DNA of 64,000 bases from Dictyobacter formicarum (GTDB lineage Bacteria; Chloroflexota; Ktedonobacteria; Ktedonobacterales; Ktedonobacteraceae): the NCBI RefSeq assembly GCF_016587435.1, contig NZ_BNJJ01000014.1:124001-188000 (forward strand), read 5' to 3'. Below are positions 43,234 to 52,216 of the stretch, one piece after another. Positions within the stretch are counted from its first letter, which is position 1, and every line of letters starts with the position of its first letter. Below the pieces are notes generated by a model that was given only the letters and a program-made list of their open reading frames with translations, had not been told where the DNA came from and did no database searches. Position numbers and translations under genes: made by a program.

Positions 43234-43843
43234 GGCAAAGGGTAAAAAACTGAAGTCTCCCAAAACAATTGGCACCCGGCCGATTATGGATCGGGTGAAG
43301 ACGGCCTTGTTTGATATCCTTTCCGATGAGGTTACGGACGCTCGCTTTCTGGATCTTTTCGCGGGTACTGGTGGCGTTGGCATTGAGGCGTTGAGCCGTG
43401 GTGCCGCCCGGGCTACTTTTATCGAAATGAATCCAAAAATCGTCAAGCTGGTGCGTGAAAATTTGCAGATCACTGATTTAACCGCGCATGCAGAGGTATT
43501 GCAAGGTGACTCGTTTAAGTTCTTGCAGGCCCATCAGGCGCAGCCTTTGCCGCCAGCTCATGGGCAGGAGAGGCGTGCTTACTTTCCCGCGCCGGCCCTG
43601 GGACAGCCGCGAGTATACGACATTATCTATATTGCTCCTCCTCAATATGAAGAGATGGCGGCTCGCGCATTAGGATTAGTTGATAGCTCGAAACTCTGGG
43701 TAGATGATACAGTCATTATTGTCCAGATTCACCCGAAAGAGCGTCCTGGCGTAGCGGCGGTTGAGTGCCAGAATTTTGTTTTAACCGATGAGCGCCGTTA
43801 CGGTAGCACACTCTTGATGTTTTATCGACTTCAAAACCCCTGA
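43214..43843 (+). CDS. rsmD: RsmD-family RNA guanine-N2 methyltransferase
   Basis: A 209-residue SAM-dependent methyltransferase related to RsmD, which methylates G966 of 16S rRNA. Motifs are MRVVTGEAKGKKLKSP, TRPIMDRVKTALFDIL, the SAM loop LDLFAGTGGVGIEALSRGA and FIEMNPKIVKLVRENL. Motif IV, normally DPPY, reads IAPPQYEE, so the Asp/Asn that contacts the target amine is Ala and the stacking Tyr is Gln. A short Pro-rich insertion (QPLPPAHGQERRAYFPAPA) precedes it. Substrate or activity may differ. AGGAGG lies before the ATG inside the upstream gene, and the 3' end overlaps the convergent kinase gene by 13 bases. Confidence 0.83.
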   Translation: MRVVTGEAKGKKLKSPKTIGTRPIMDRVKTALFDILSDEVTDARFLDLFAGTGGVGIEALSRGAARATFIEMNPKIVKLVRENLQITDLTAHAEVLQGDSFKFLQAHQAQPLPPAHGQERRAYFPAPALGQPRVYDIIYIAPPQYEEMAARALGLVDSSKLWVDDTVIIVQIHPKERPGVAAVECQNFVLTDERRYGSTLLMFYRLQNP

Positions 43844-45030
43844 GTTGGATCACCGGGCATATGGCCCGTGGTTGCTGTCACAACCTCGGCCCGGGGTAGC
43901 GTAAAGCGAAAACAACAGCCTCTCCCCTGGAGTCCTGAGCTTTCTACCCAGATATGTCCATGCATGCGTTCAACTAGCTGTCTACAAATGTAGAGCCCTA
44001 GTCCTGTGCCGCGTACGGTTCCCCCTATATCCCGGGGCAAGCGCGCGAACTGATCAAAGATATGCGCCTGCTCCCGGAAGGGAATGCCGGGCCCTCTATC
44101 TTTGACGCTGATATAAACCGTATTCTCCTCCGCGGGATCGAGCTCGGCACGAATAATGATGGGCGAGCCGGGAGGAGTATATTTAAAGGCGTTGGTGAGT
44201 AACTGGTGCAGAATGTGGCGCAGGTATTGCATGTTGGCCTGCACATACAGGTTGGACGGCACCTGTATGTGGATACGGTACTGTTCATGCCGTACTATAT
44301 CGATATTTGTGCATATTTCTAGAATAACCTCTGCCACATTATATTGCCCATAGCTGTAAGCTGGCTGGATATTATCAATATCCATTGTATCTAAGATATT
44401 ATTGACGATTGAGCGTAATTCCTCACAGTAGCGTAAAGCGTCGCGCAAGTACGTCCCGTGATCTTTGTAGTCCAGTTGACCCTTCTGCTCAAAGAGTACT
44501 TTAAGTAGCTCAAAGTAGCTGTAGGTTGCGGCCAGCGGTGTCCTCAACTCATGATTTACATTGATCAAAAACTGTGTTTTGATTTGTTCAAATTGACGAA
44601 TCTGCTCGGCGGCCAGCTGTCGTTGCTGTTTATTCTCCTCAGTTAAAACCCGTAATGGTTCGGTATCTCTATCTATTTGCCGTTTCTTTAACGCTATTAT
44701 GGCTACGGCTACTATAATTATCACTGGTATATCGATGATTAATGATATTGGTACCGCAGGCAGGTGAAGAGCACTTATCAGGGATAGCAGATAGTATATA
44801 CCCACACCTCCCACAAAACTCCAGAAATAGATATAAGTGCCCTTTTTATCAAAAGTCCAGGCCCAGATAAGCATAGGCACCACCAGAATTCTGCTATCGT
44901 AGAATTTCGTGAAAGTCAGCACATAAATGAGCACACAGATGGGAACACTGGCCAGACAGGCACATAGTCGAAGAGTGAATGGTATATTGGATACCGATAA
45001 TATCCACGGCCAGCGTTGGTTCCCATACAT
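43831..45030 (-). CDS. Membrane sensor histidine kinase
   Basis: A 399-residue kinase. Four or five transmembrane helices fill about 15-130, followed by a coiled coil (EENKQQRQLAAEQIRQFEQ), the phospho-acceptor His in NVNHELRTPLAATYSYFE, and an ATPase domain with N box HQLLTNAFKYTPPGSP, G1 DRGPGIP, and G2 GTGLGLYICRQLVERMHG. No response regulator is adjacent; the ANTAR regulator at 16974 is 26 kb away. The start at 45030 (GAGGGAAGAG upstream) is preferred to the frame from 45267, because the latter runs through the hairpin repeat. Its stop overlaps that of rsmD. Confidence 0.9.
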   Translation of the reverse strand: MYGNQRWPWILSVSNIPFTLRLCACLASVPICVLIYVLTFTKFYDSRILVVPMLIWAWTFDKKGTYIYFWSFVGGVGIYYLLSLISALHLPAVPISLIIDIPVIIIVAVAIIALKKRQIDRDTEPLRVLTEENKQQRQLAAEQIRQFEQIKTQFLINVNHELRTPLAATYSYFELLKVLFEQKGQLDYKDHGTYLRDALRYCEELRSIVNNILDTMDIDNIQPAYSYGQYNVAEVILEICTNIDIVRHEQYRIHIQVPSNLYVQANMQYLRHILHQLLTNAFKYTPPGSPIIIRAELDPAEENTVYISVKDRGPGIPFREQAHIFDQFARLPRDIGGTVRGTGLGLYICRQLVERMHGHIWVESSGLQGRGCCFRFTLPRAEVVTATTGHMPGDPTQGF

Positions 45031-45084
45031 ATCTCTTCCCTCCCTTGTATAAAAATGTATCTGAGACCTGTCACCATAAGAAGC

Positions 45085-45235
45085 CAAGCGCCCCCATACG
45101 GGCGGGCGCATGCGCGCCCGAGCCCTTTTTATTCGTTGGTGCAGCATGAGCGCAAAGCGCTCATGCTGCACCAACGAATAAAAACCTTTTGAGCGCCGCG
45201 GGCGCGTAGTGTTAGGAGCCGAAGGCACGTAAAGC
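45085..45235. repeat. Modular hairpin repeat, copy 5
   Basis: A GC-rich module containing GCGCATGCGC (45116 region) precedes CCCTTTTT and a perfect 28-bp hairpin (45126-45153 / 45157-45184) with an AAA loop and apex GAGCGC / GCGCTC. It is followed by AAAACCTTTTGAGCGCCGCG and GGAGCCGAAGGCACG, the same tail as in copy 1 read in reverse. The remaining spacer to 45477 is AT-rich with no gene. Confidence 0.78.
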
Positions 45236-45480
45236 AAGGCATTCAGACACAGCCTGAGCCAATACAAATGTATTGATATTTATTGATTTAACAACGTTAA
45301 AACAAGTTTCTTCCATTTTCAAGCATAGCATACCTTTATTCGTTTGGACAATTATTTTTGTATATAAAAAGTATTAAATTTATGTGAATGTGTATTTTGG
45401 GTGGGCGCAAAGCGGCACCGTTGTGGGCTATAATACAAATAAACATATAATTGTAAGAAACCATAAGGAGGGTTGGTATG

Positions 45481-45966
45481 ATGGTTGGTAAGCCAGGTGG
45501 TGGGCGGTTTGCGTTTGTTGATGCGGGTGAAGCTGCTCGTCGTTTAGGCATTGATCGGGTGACGCTGGATTTGTGGGTTAAAGAGGGGCGTATAAAGACA
45601 CATCGGGGCGTGGGACGCGATGTGTTCTTCCGTGCGGGTGATGTGGAGGCATTGTATAACGAATTACATCCAACGGCTGAGGTGGCTGAGGCCGTGGCCG
45701 CAGATGAACAGGAGACCGCTGACGAAGCGGGTCCGGCCAAAGCTGCGCGCAAAAAGCAAGACCCGCAGATGCGTGTGTATTTACGCTTGCAGGCCGATGC
45801 CAAGTGGTATGATATTTCGGAAGAAGATATTCGTTTCTGGTTCCAGCAATTAGCGCCCGATGGCTATGAACGTAATAAGCGCAACGCGGAGCATACAATC
45901 AAGAAGCTACAATTTATGGTTAAGTTAATCGAAGACGCGCAGCGGCGCGAGGCCGATCAGGCATGA
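45481..45966 (+). CDS. Helix-turn-helix protein of the MerR/excisionase class
   Basis: A 161-residue protein. The N-terminal winged HTH (about 9-62) reads VDAGEAARRLGIDRVTLDLW, GRDVFFRAGDVEALYNEL. An Ala/Glu-rich linker and a C-terminal helical domain (MRVYLRLQADAKWYDISEED ... NAEHTIKKLQFMVKLIED) follow. It is larger than a phage excisionase and has no phage genes beside it, so a chromosomal regulator or DNA-bending protein is more likely. Two adjacent ATGs (45478 and 45481) follow AGGAGG; the second has the better spacing. Confidence 0.75.
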   Translation: MVGKPGGGRFAFVDAGEAARRLGIDRVTLDLWVKEGRIKTHRGVGRDVFFRAGDVEALYNELHPTAEVAEAVAADEQETADEAGPAKAARKKQDPQMRVYLRLQADAKWYDISEEDIRFWFQQLAPDGYERNKRNAEHTIKKLQFMVKLIEDAQRREADQA

Positions 45967-45984
45967 TGGGCATGTACATGCCCA

Positions 45985-46302
45985 TCATTTCGATTCCAGA
46001 TTTTCGTCTTCCCAGCCGAGCTCACGTTTAAGCTGATCCAGCGAGACCAGGTTATCCGCCTTCATTCCACGATGGGTCAGGAGAAATGACGCCATAAATT
46101 TTTCATCATGAAGGATTTGAAGTGTTTGATTGAGGGAGGCAATCGTTTCACGCATCTGCATATAGCTCTTCATAGAAAAAATAGCCATTATATCTTTATC
46201 ATTTTCCGTGACAATAATTGGATCTTCAATCTGTTGAAATAGCTGCGGCAAATCTGCTAACTGTTTTTGTGCCTCAGACAACGACAAATGACGTTCGGAC
46301 AT
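45985..46302 (-). CDS. Phd/YefM-like antitoxin domain protein, solitary
   Basis: A 105-residue protein whose first 60 residues fit the Phd/YefM fold (LSEAQKQLADLPQLFQQIED, PIIVTENDKDIMAIFSMKSY). The C-terminal half is helical and longer than the short toxin-binding tail of typical antitoxins. GGGGAG precedes the ATG. No toxin (Doc, YoeB or PIN) lies beside it: the neighbour is the convergent HTH gene on one side and an empty 560-base spacer on the other. It may be an orphan antitoxin or a DNA-binding regulator recruited from one. Confidence 0.7.
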   Translation of the reverse strand: MSERHLSLSEAQKQLADLPQLFQQIEDPIIVTENDKDIMAIFSMKSYMQMRETIASLNQTLQILHDEKFMASFLLTHRGMKADNLVSLDQLKRELGWEDENLESK

Positions 46303-46864
46303 AGTACTCCCCTTTGTGTAAATTGTCCTGCATTGGTGCTCTGCTCAGTCCTACTATATTGGATCATCTGCTTTTTGACAATGAGGCTATCCCACTATCA
46401 TATAGTGATGGGATAGTGTTGTATCTTATCTATGATAAGACGCATTTTTGCATAGATTGTAACGTACCTGGTGAATGTTTTTTGTTGTCTGGCATACCTG
46501 TAGAAATAGACAGGTAACAGGCAGGTAGTTTTTCCGGCTTGAAAGACTGGCTGAAATAGCGGTGTGGTTGCTCTGATACGCGGGTATACTACGACTGTGC
46601 AGAGGAACCATCGGTATGGTACCCAGTGAGAAATAGTGTGCTGATTGTGGAACCCGGCACTCTATGATCGTTCAGTTGAGCTACTTGTTATGTGCTATTT
46701 GTCTGCGGGCGAGGCGTGACGATGTGGCACGGAGCAGAAAAGTAGTGGCTGAGGGTGCTATCGGATATAGTATCAATGGAGCTATACTGATGGAGACTTA
46801 AGGCATGCCAATAAGTAGACCATATATAGCGAGGAAATTTTTCCTGGAAAGGAGGGAGTACGCG
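46303..46864. other. Gene-free spacer
   Basis: No convincing gene, tRNA or long hairpin is seen in these 560 bases. The base composition is mixed and short frames lack ribosome sites. Confidence 0.4.
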
Positions 46865-47185
46865 ATGGGACAATGGGCATATAAAGTCGTATACGTCGAT
46901 TATCGAGGACGTATCTCTTGCGAGGGTGTGGAGACGTTGATTGGGCATAATGAGCGCCGCAGCGCTTTTGTACGGCGCTACTTCGATAGCATCGGTCGTG
47001 ATGGCTGGGAACTGTCCAGCAATCAGCCCCTGACTGCTAACTCCGCATACTATGTGTTTAAGCGTCCGGCCCAGGATGGCGATTATGCCGATCAGCCTGC
47101 ATCAGCCGCCGCACAGGAGACCCCAACAACGCCTCCACCTACGACGACCCCCGAGAGCGCTGGCCCTACCATCGAGAGCGTCTAG
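46865..47185 (+). CDS. DUF4177-like small protein
   Basis: A 106-residue protein. Residues 1-62 resemble DUF4177: an opening strand WAYKVVYVDYRG, a helix with RRSAFVRRYFDSIGRDGWEL and a closing strand AYYVFKRP. The last 40 residues are Pro/Thr/Ala-rich and disordered. The function of DUF4177 is unknown. AAAGGAGG lies nine bases before the ATG at 46865, making this start secure. A bidirectional terminator follows. Confidence 0.75.
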   Translation: MGQWAYKVVYVDYRGRISCEGVETLIGHNERRSAFVRRYFDSIGRDGWELSSNQPLTANSAYYVFKRPAQDGDYADQPASAAAQETPTTPPPTTTPESAGPTIESV

Positions 47186-47210
47186 TGCGTTTTTCGAGGT
47201 AGAGATACTC

Positions 47211-47265
47211 AAAAACACAGCCCGCATGGCTACTCTAATCTAGTAACCATACGAGCTGTGTTTTT
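47211..47265. terminator. Bidirectional terminator
   Basis: A 23-base stem pairs AAAAACACAGCCCGCATGGC-TAC with GTAACCATACGAGCTGTG-TTTTT. Its three irregular pairs are G-U in the minus-strand RNA but A-C mismatches in the plus-strand RNA, so it is stronger for the minus-strand gene ending at 47290. T tracts are present on both sides. Confidence 0.8.
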
Positions 47266-47289
47266 TGTTACAGATAGGAGGCCGCAGTT

Positions 47290-48951
47290 TTAGTGCTGCA
47301 GGATATAGACATTTGACCAATCGCCGAAGTAGAGGCCATTGCCGCTCATGGTTAGCCCATGAATCCAGGTAGAAATAATGGCGGCCAGCGCCTGGTGATC
47401 AATGGGTAGCCAGCCCACATCGCTGACGGCAATCTGTTCCGCCTGGTTATAAAGCTGAATGCGCGCATTTTGATCGCTGGTCTGCTCTGCCTTTTTAACG
47501 ATTTGATCAAACTGAGCATTGCTCCACTGACCGTTATTATTGGATGCGTGGCTGCTTAGATTTAAGGTCAGCCAATCATAAGGATCCGGAAAATCGGCTC
47601 CCCATTGGGTGAAGCCAAACTGCACTTCATGCTTGGAGGTGCGATCGTTGTAGGCACTCAATTCCACCGGATCGAGCTTTACCTGAATACCTAACGCGCT
47701 CTGCCACATACTTTGTAGTACGGCAGCCTCATTGGCTGAAACCTGCGAGCTGGGATACGAAAAGGTTATCTTTGGTACCTTATTGAGATCGGGATAGGCT
47801 GATTTGAGCAGCTCCTTCGCTTTATTGGCGTCGTATGGAAGTCCCGCATAGCCAGGTTGGTAACCGGGCATACCTGGAGGAATAATTGTGGGAGCGACCG
47901 TGACCGCATCTTTGAAGACGTCTTTGACCAGGGTTTGCTTGTCGGTGGCGTAGGCAAAGGCCTGGCGCACAGCGGTTTTATTAAAAGGTTCCTTCGTGTT
48001 ATCGAAGAAGAGGAGATCGCTCTGCAGGAGCGGCTTGCGCACAAAGCCAGGTTTGTCTTTTACTGTCACCTGCAGTTCGGCCGGAATATTCCACATAAAG
48101 TCATATTGGCCGGCCAGGTAGGTTTGCAGGGCCGTAGCAGGATTGACAACAAACAACATATTGATCTGGGTCAGTTTGGGTTTGTTGCCATAGTAGTGTG
48201 GATTGGGGACCAGCACCATTTTTTTGCTATGCTGCCAATCTTTTACCATGAAGGGACCCGTACCCAGTCCGTTTCCGGCCGCATGCTGGGTCCACTGGCT
48301 GCCATACTTTTCAATTACCTTCTGATTCAGGGGAAAGAAAAGTGAATTACTCAGCTCACTCAAGAAATATGGTGTGGGGTGGGTCAATGTTACCTGCAGA
48401 GTATGATCATCGATGGCTTTGACACCAGATAAAGTTTTGGCTTTATTGTTAGCCACGGCATCGGCGCCCTCGATCGGAGCCATAAAGAATGATGCAATCG
48501 GGGAGGCTGTAGCCTGGAGCAGGGAGCGGGTCCAGGTATACACATAGGTTTGAGCCGTAACTGGAGTTCCATCCGAAAACGTGACATTAGGATTGATCTT
48601 GAAGGTGTAGACCCTTTGATCACTGGAAATTTGCCACGTCGCTTGATCTGGCAGTGTTTTCAGATTTTGATCGTTTTTGACCAGTCCACTATAGATCATA
48701 TTGACGGCCTGGGCCGAATTACCATCTGGCCCCTGGGCTGGATCTAACACCGCCAGGTCGTTGATACCGACATTAGGAAAATTCAGTACCTGTTGCTGAG
48801 CCAGGTTCGCTTTTTGTGAATTTGTGGATGAAGTGGAGGTATTGCTACCACCGCAGGCGGCCAACACTGCCAGTAGAAGGCTAAAAATAATGAATGGCAG
48901 CGTTGCTCGTGGCGCATTCCTGAGTCGGGAATGCGTGGGGCAATTGACCAT
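47290..48951 (-). CDS. Peptide/oligopeptide ABC transporter substrate-binding lipoprotein
   Basis: A 553-residue family 5 extracellular solute-binding protein. It has a lipoprotein signal (hydrophobic stretch ending LLAVLAACGG, with the lipobox Cys near residue 33), then a Ser/Thr-rich tether and the two-lobed binding fold (NDLAVLDPAQGPDGNSAQAV, TFKINPNVTFSDGTPVTAQT, LKSAYPDLNKVPKITFSY). It should capture peptides or similar solutes at the outer membrane-face of the cell. No permease or ATPase genes adjoin it, so it must pair with a transporter encoded elsewhere or act as a sensor. Confidence 0.9.
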   Translation of the reverse strand: MVNCPTHSRLRNAPRATLPFIIFSLLLAVLAACGGSNTSTSSTNSQKANLAQQQVLNFPNVGINDLAVLDPAQGPDGNSAQAVNMIYSGLVKNDQNLKTLPDQATWQISSDQRVYTFKINPNVTFSDGTPVTAQTYVYTWTRSLLQATASPIASFFMAPIEGADAVANNKAKTLSGVKAIDDHTLQVTLTHPTPYFLSELSNSLFFPLNQKVIEKYGSQWTQHAAGNGLGTGPFMVKDWQHSKKMVLVPNPHYYGNKPKLTQINMLFVVNPATALQTYLAGQYDFMWNIPAELQVTVKDKPGFVRKPLLQSDLLFFDNTKEPFNKTAVRQAFAYATDKQTLVKDVFKDAVTVAPTIIPPGMPGYQPGYAGLPYDANKAKELLKSAYPDLNKVPKITFSYPSSQVSANEAAVLQSMWQSALGIQVKLDPVELSAYNDRTSKHEVQFGFTQWGADFPDPYDWLTLNLSSHASNNNGQWSNAQFDQIVKKAEQTSDQNARIQLYNQAEQIAVSDVGWLPIDHQALAAIISTWIHGLTMSGNGLYFGDWSNVYILQH

Positions 48952-49204
48952 GCTGTGACTCTCTTTCTGAACGAGACTTGCTTATGTCCAAAAAAAATAA
49001 TAGCGATGAATTCCTCGTTAGAGGTAACAACTGATACGTAGCGGATTATTCCTCAGCTAGATTGGCTGGCAGAAACCTGTTGTGAACGGGGGGTTGCCGA
49101 CTTCTGTAGATGGTCCTGGCTCTGATATAATGGCTGTGAACATATTTCATCATCGACACCTCGTTCAATGAAGAGCATCGATACATAGCCGACAGGAGAT
49201 ATCT

Positions 49205-50692
49205 ATGGTACACACATCCTCAACCGAATCCCCCGTCTACCAGAATTTTATTGCGGGCCAATGGCGCCATTCGAACAGCGGTGAAACATTTGCTAGCACA
49301 AATCCAGCCCATACGCAGGAGGTGATTGGACACTATCAGTTGTCAGATATCACTGATCTGGAGGCTGCGGTTGAGGCTGCGGTCAAGGCGCAGCACGCCT
49401 GGGCTGCCACGCCCGCGCCCACACGGGGCGAGATCCTCTTGCGCACCGCGTTGTTATTAGAGCAGCGCCATGAAGAACTGGCTACCCTGATGACGCGCGA
49501 AATGGGCAAAATTCTGCGCGAGACGCGCGGCGACGTCCAGACCGCGATTGATGTGGCCAAATTCGTAGCAGGGGAAGGACGCCGTGCCGAAGGCGAGACG
49601 GTTCCTTCCGGCCTTCCCGATAAGTTGTGCCTGACGATCCGTCAACCCATCGGCATCGTCGGTATCATCACCCCCTGGAACTTTCCGCTGGCCATTCCCG
49701 CCTGGAAAACCTTTCCCGCGCTCCTGGCTGGCAATGCCGTGATTCTCAAACCTGCCAGCGATACTCCTTTGCTGACCCTGAAGCTGGCCGAAATTTTGCA
49801 AGAAGCTGGCCTCCCCGATGGCGTCTTTAACGTCATTACAGGTCCTGGGGGTACCCTTGGCGATGCCCTGGCCAGCCATAAAAAAATCAATATGATCTCG
49901 CTCACCGGATCGAACGAGGTGGGACGACGCGTGGCTGAGCTCTGTGGCCGTGATCTACGGCGCTGTGCCCTTGAACTCGGCGGCAAAAATGCCGTGATTA
50001 TTATGGATGATGCCGATCTGGATCTTGCCGCCAATAACATTACGCTGGGTGCCTTTGGCACTACTGGACAGCGCTGCACCGCGACCAGCCGCGTGATCAT
50101 TCACCGTGCCGCTTATAACGCGCTGGTGGATCGTCTGGTGGCTGCGGCCGAGCGCTTGCGCATTGGCGATGGTCTGGATGCTCAGACCGAGGTGGGACCG
50201 CTGGTCAATCGGGGACGTGTCAAAGCTGTCGATGCTTATACACAGATTGGTAAACAGGAGGGTGCACGCTTGCTAACCGGTGGCGCAATGCTCACCCAGG
50301 ACGCCTATCAGGAAGGGGCCTATTACCAGCCCACCATCTTTGGCGATGTCTCCCAGGGTATGCGCATCGCGCAAGAAGAGATCTTTGGACCCTTCCTCTC
50401 GCTCATTCCTGTCGATTCCTATGAAGAAGCCATTGCTGTCGCCAACTCAACCGAGTATGGCCTCTCCACTGGCATCTTTACTGAAGATGCGCGCCTGGCC
50501 TTTCGAGCTATGCGCGATATTGAGTCAGGACTTGTCTATATCAATGCCGGGACCACGGGCTCAGAAATTCATCTCCCCTTTGGCGGTATGAAGAGCAGTG
50601 GCAATGGTCACCGTGAGTTGGGTCCCGACTCCGTGAACGAGTTCTGCGAACTGAAAAGCGTCTTCATCTCTTATCCGCCGCGTAAGCACTAA
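49205..50692 (+). CDS. NAD(P)-dependent aldehyde dehydrogenase
   Basis: A 495-residue ALDH-superfamily enzyme. Motifs are ITPWNFPLAIPAWK, LKPASDTPL for cofactor binding, SLTGSNEVG, ALELGGKNAVIIMDDAD with the general base Glu, and GTTGQRCTATSR with the nucleophile Cys. The C-terminal NAGTTGSEIHLPFGGMKSSG resembles alpha-ketoglutaric-semialdehyde and piperideine-carboxylate (ALDH7-like) dehydrogenases more than betaine-aldehyde enzymes. Substrate cannot be fixed from sequence. GGAGAT precedes the ATG. It is monocistronic, ended by a 25-bp palindrome. Confidence 0.9.
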   Translation: MVHTSSTESPVYQNFIAGQWRHSNSGETFASTNPAHTQEVIGHYQLSDITDLEAAVEAAVKAQHAWAATPAPTRGEILLRTALLLEQRHEELATLMTREMGKILRETRGDVQTAIDVAKFVAGEGRRAEGETVPSGLPDKLCLTIRQPIGIVGIITPWNFPLAIPAWKTFPALLAGNAVILKPASDTPLLTLKLAEILQEAGLPDGVFNVITGPGGTLGDALASHKKINMISLTGSNEVGRRVAELCGRDLRRCALELGGKNAVIIMDDADLDLAANNITLGAFGTTGQRCTATSRVIIHRAAYNALVDRLVAAAERLRIGDGLDAQTEVGPLVNRGRVKAVDAYTQIGKQEGARLLTGGAMLTQDAYQEGAYYQPTIFGDVSQGMRIAQEEIFGPFLSLIPVDSYEEAIAVANSTEYGLSTGIFTEDARLAFRAMRDIESGLVYINAGTTGSEIHLPFGGMKSSGNGHRELGPDSVNEFCELKSVFISYPPRKH

Positions 50693-50702
50693 ACTAACAA
50701 AT

Positions 50703-50753
50703 ACATAAGAAGAGAGGGATGACCGCCTGGCGGTCATCCCTCTCTTCTTATGT
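50703..50753. terminator. Perfect 25-bp palindrome after the aldehyde dehydrogenase
   Basis: Arms 50703-50727 and 50729-50753 are perfectly complementary around a single central base. It starts ten bases after the stop codon. Size and perfection resemble the palindrome at 14141. Confidence 0.78.
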
Positions 50754-50881
50754 GTTATATTCCATATTTCTTGTATAATTTAACGCAAAAGTATACCCAA
50801 AAGTATAAATATAACAAATAGGGTTCATTGCTCGTATATAATAGAGGAACCTGTTGATGTGACGGATTAGGGAGGGGTAAT

Positions 50882-50952
50882 ATGCAAAAACAACGCGTTA
50901 CGAAGTTGGAAGAGGTGATTACATGGTTAAAAGAGTATGCGATTCCCTTTGG
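50882..50952 (+). pseudogene. 5' fragment of the interrupted erythromycin-esterase-like gene
   Basis: ATG at 50882 follows GGAGGGG. Twenty-three intact codons (start MQKQRVTKLEEVITWLKEYA) run to the insertion point; the frame then enters the IS element and stops after 28 codons. Joining 50882-50952 to 52225 onward, which removes the element and one copy of CCCTTTGG, restores an uninterrupted frame reading AIPFGNTLPGGDNRDLQPF. Confidence 0.88.
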
Positions 50953-52216
50953 GGTAGAACCCCACTAACTGGTGACTGAGCACAAATGCCCTTTTCGAAG
51001 TCGAAGTCGGGGGCGATGGGAGCGTACACGTTCTGGCTCGCGTTGTTTTCGCGGCCGTCCTCGATGTTTGGCTTCGATCCAAATAGGAGGAGCAAGCTTG
51101 TACGTTAACAATTCAGAGAGACTCCAAATATGATCGGTCAATCCGCTGGCCATGGCAGGCGTACATGCCCTACCCAAATGCGTTGATTTGCTCAACTCTT
51201 GGTGAGGCCAACAAAAATTGTAGGTACAGCCGATCAAATACATTCCATATTCCAAAGCATCGATGCGACAAGCAGCGTGACGGCACTTGCGAGTTAAGGT
51301 AGCCAGGCGTTGTCTCATGGTGCCATTCAACCGTTCAATGAAGGCGGTATTGAGGACACTCCCTCCTGCTGATCTCGCGAGAAGCTGCATCGCATGTTCC
51401 TGTTGACCATACGAGAAGGTACGCTTCACCTCGACGACCCGTTTGTGCTCACTCCGCTTGATCACGGTTCCAATATGCAACTGCGGCCAGACCTGCAAAC
51501 GCGCCCGTCCCCGTCCCATCGTCGTTTTCACTTTCTCTCGAAATGCTTTCTTGATACTGTTGGGGTACGCGCCCCATCCGTCTGTACAGATCAGCACGGC
51601 TTTGAGATCCTGGCAACAGCGTCGCACCTGTTGCATCAGCGCATCAGCGAGCTCACGATCTCGCGTCACGCTTACCCTTCCTGCCAGCCACAAACGAGTG
51701 GAGACCATCATCGCTAATCCCATCCAGGCAATGATCTTGCGTCCTTTCACTCGAATCTCGTCAGCTTGAACATGGACGAGATCGAGCGAGGTGGTTTCAA
51801 CGAGTCCCTGGTGAACACGCTGGCACTGCGCGCCTGCTCGATCTCGCCATGAGGCGACCGTTCGTTCATCTAAGCCGAAGGCATGAACAATGGCTTGCAC
51901 TGGACATCCATAGGCCAGTAAAGTCACTACGATGATAATCAGTTCCGTTGGTTTGCGCAATCCTTCAAACATCGTTCCAGTGCGTTGGCTGAAGGTCTTG
52001 CGACAGATCGTACAGCGATAGCGCTCTCGTTTTCGGTCATGAATGCGAATGGTACCCATTCCGCTTTGACCTCTTGCGCAACACGTCGAATTCGGGCAAA
52101 ATTGCTTCGACGGGTCCATTGGTTTGTCTGTGTTGTTTTTTTGCATAAACACATCATGCCAATGGCTTCCGATTTTTTCAAGCCCCTCGCATTTCACCAG
52201 TTAATGTAGCTCTACC
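50953..52216. mobile_element. IS1-like insertion sequence (1264 bp) with 8-bp target duplication
   Basis: Both ends read GGTAGA-N7-TAACTGGTGA inward, giving 23-bp terminal inverted repeats with mismatches only in the central seven. The element is flanked by CCCTTTGG at 50945-50952 and 52217-52224, an 8-bp target duplication as expected for IS1-family elements. It carries one transposase gene on the minus strand that fills nearly the whole length. The perfect duplication indicates recent insertion. Confidence 0.92.
50965..52197 (-). CDS. IS1-family-like transposase
   Basis: A 410-residue transposase. The N-terminal region is a zinc-finger/HTH like InsA (CPNSTCCARGQSGMGTIRIH, RYRCTICRKTFSQRTGTMF), fused in one frame to a DDE catalytic region (VQADEIRVKGRKI, ICTDGWGAYPNSIKKAF, FIERLNGTMRQRL). 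Classical IS1 makes InsA and InsB' by frameshifting; here one open frame encodes both parts. The GTG start (52197) lies at the edge of the terminal repeat and the TAG stop inside the other; ATG at residue 18 is an alternative. A basic C-terminal tail (RGRPRKQREPERVRSHRPR) follows. It appears intact. Confidence 0.9.
   Translation of the reverse strand: MKCEGLEKIGSHWHDVFMQKNNTDKPMDPSKQFCPNSTCCARGQSGMGTIRIHDRKRERYRCTICRKTFSQRTGTMFEGLRKPTELIIIVVTLLAYGCPVQAIVHAFGLDERTVASWRDRAGAQCQRVHQGLVETTSLDLVHVQADEIRVKGRKIIAWMGLAMMVSTRLWLAGRVSVTRDRELADALMQQVRRCCQDLKAVLICTDGWGAYPNSIKKAFREKVKTTMGRGRARLQVWPQLHIGTVIKRSEHKRVVEVKRTFSYGQQEHAMQLLARSAGGSVLNTAFIERLNGTMRQRLATLTRKCRHAACRIDALEYGMYLIGCTYNFCWPHQELSKSTHLGRACTPAMASGLTDHIWSLSELLTYKLAPPIWIEAKHRGRPRKQREPERVRSHRPRLRLRKGHLCSVTS

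Noticed and set aside
45030..45267. N-terminal extension of the histidine kinase to 45267
   Set aside because: The extension is translated from hairpin repeat copy 5, and a good ribosome site precedes ATG 45030.
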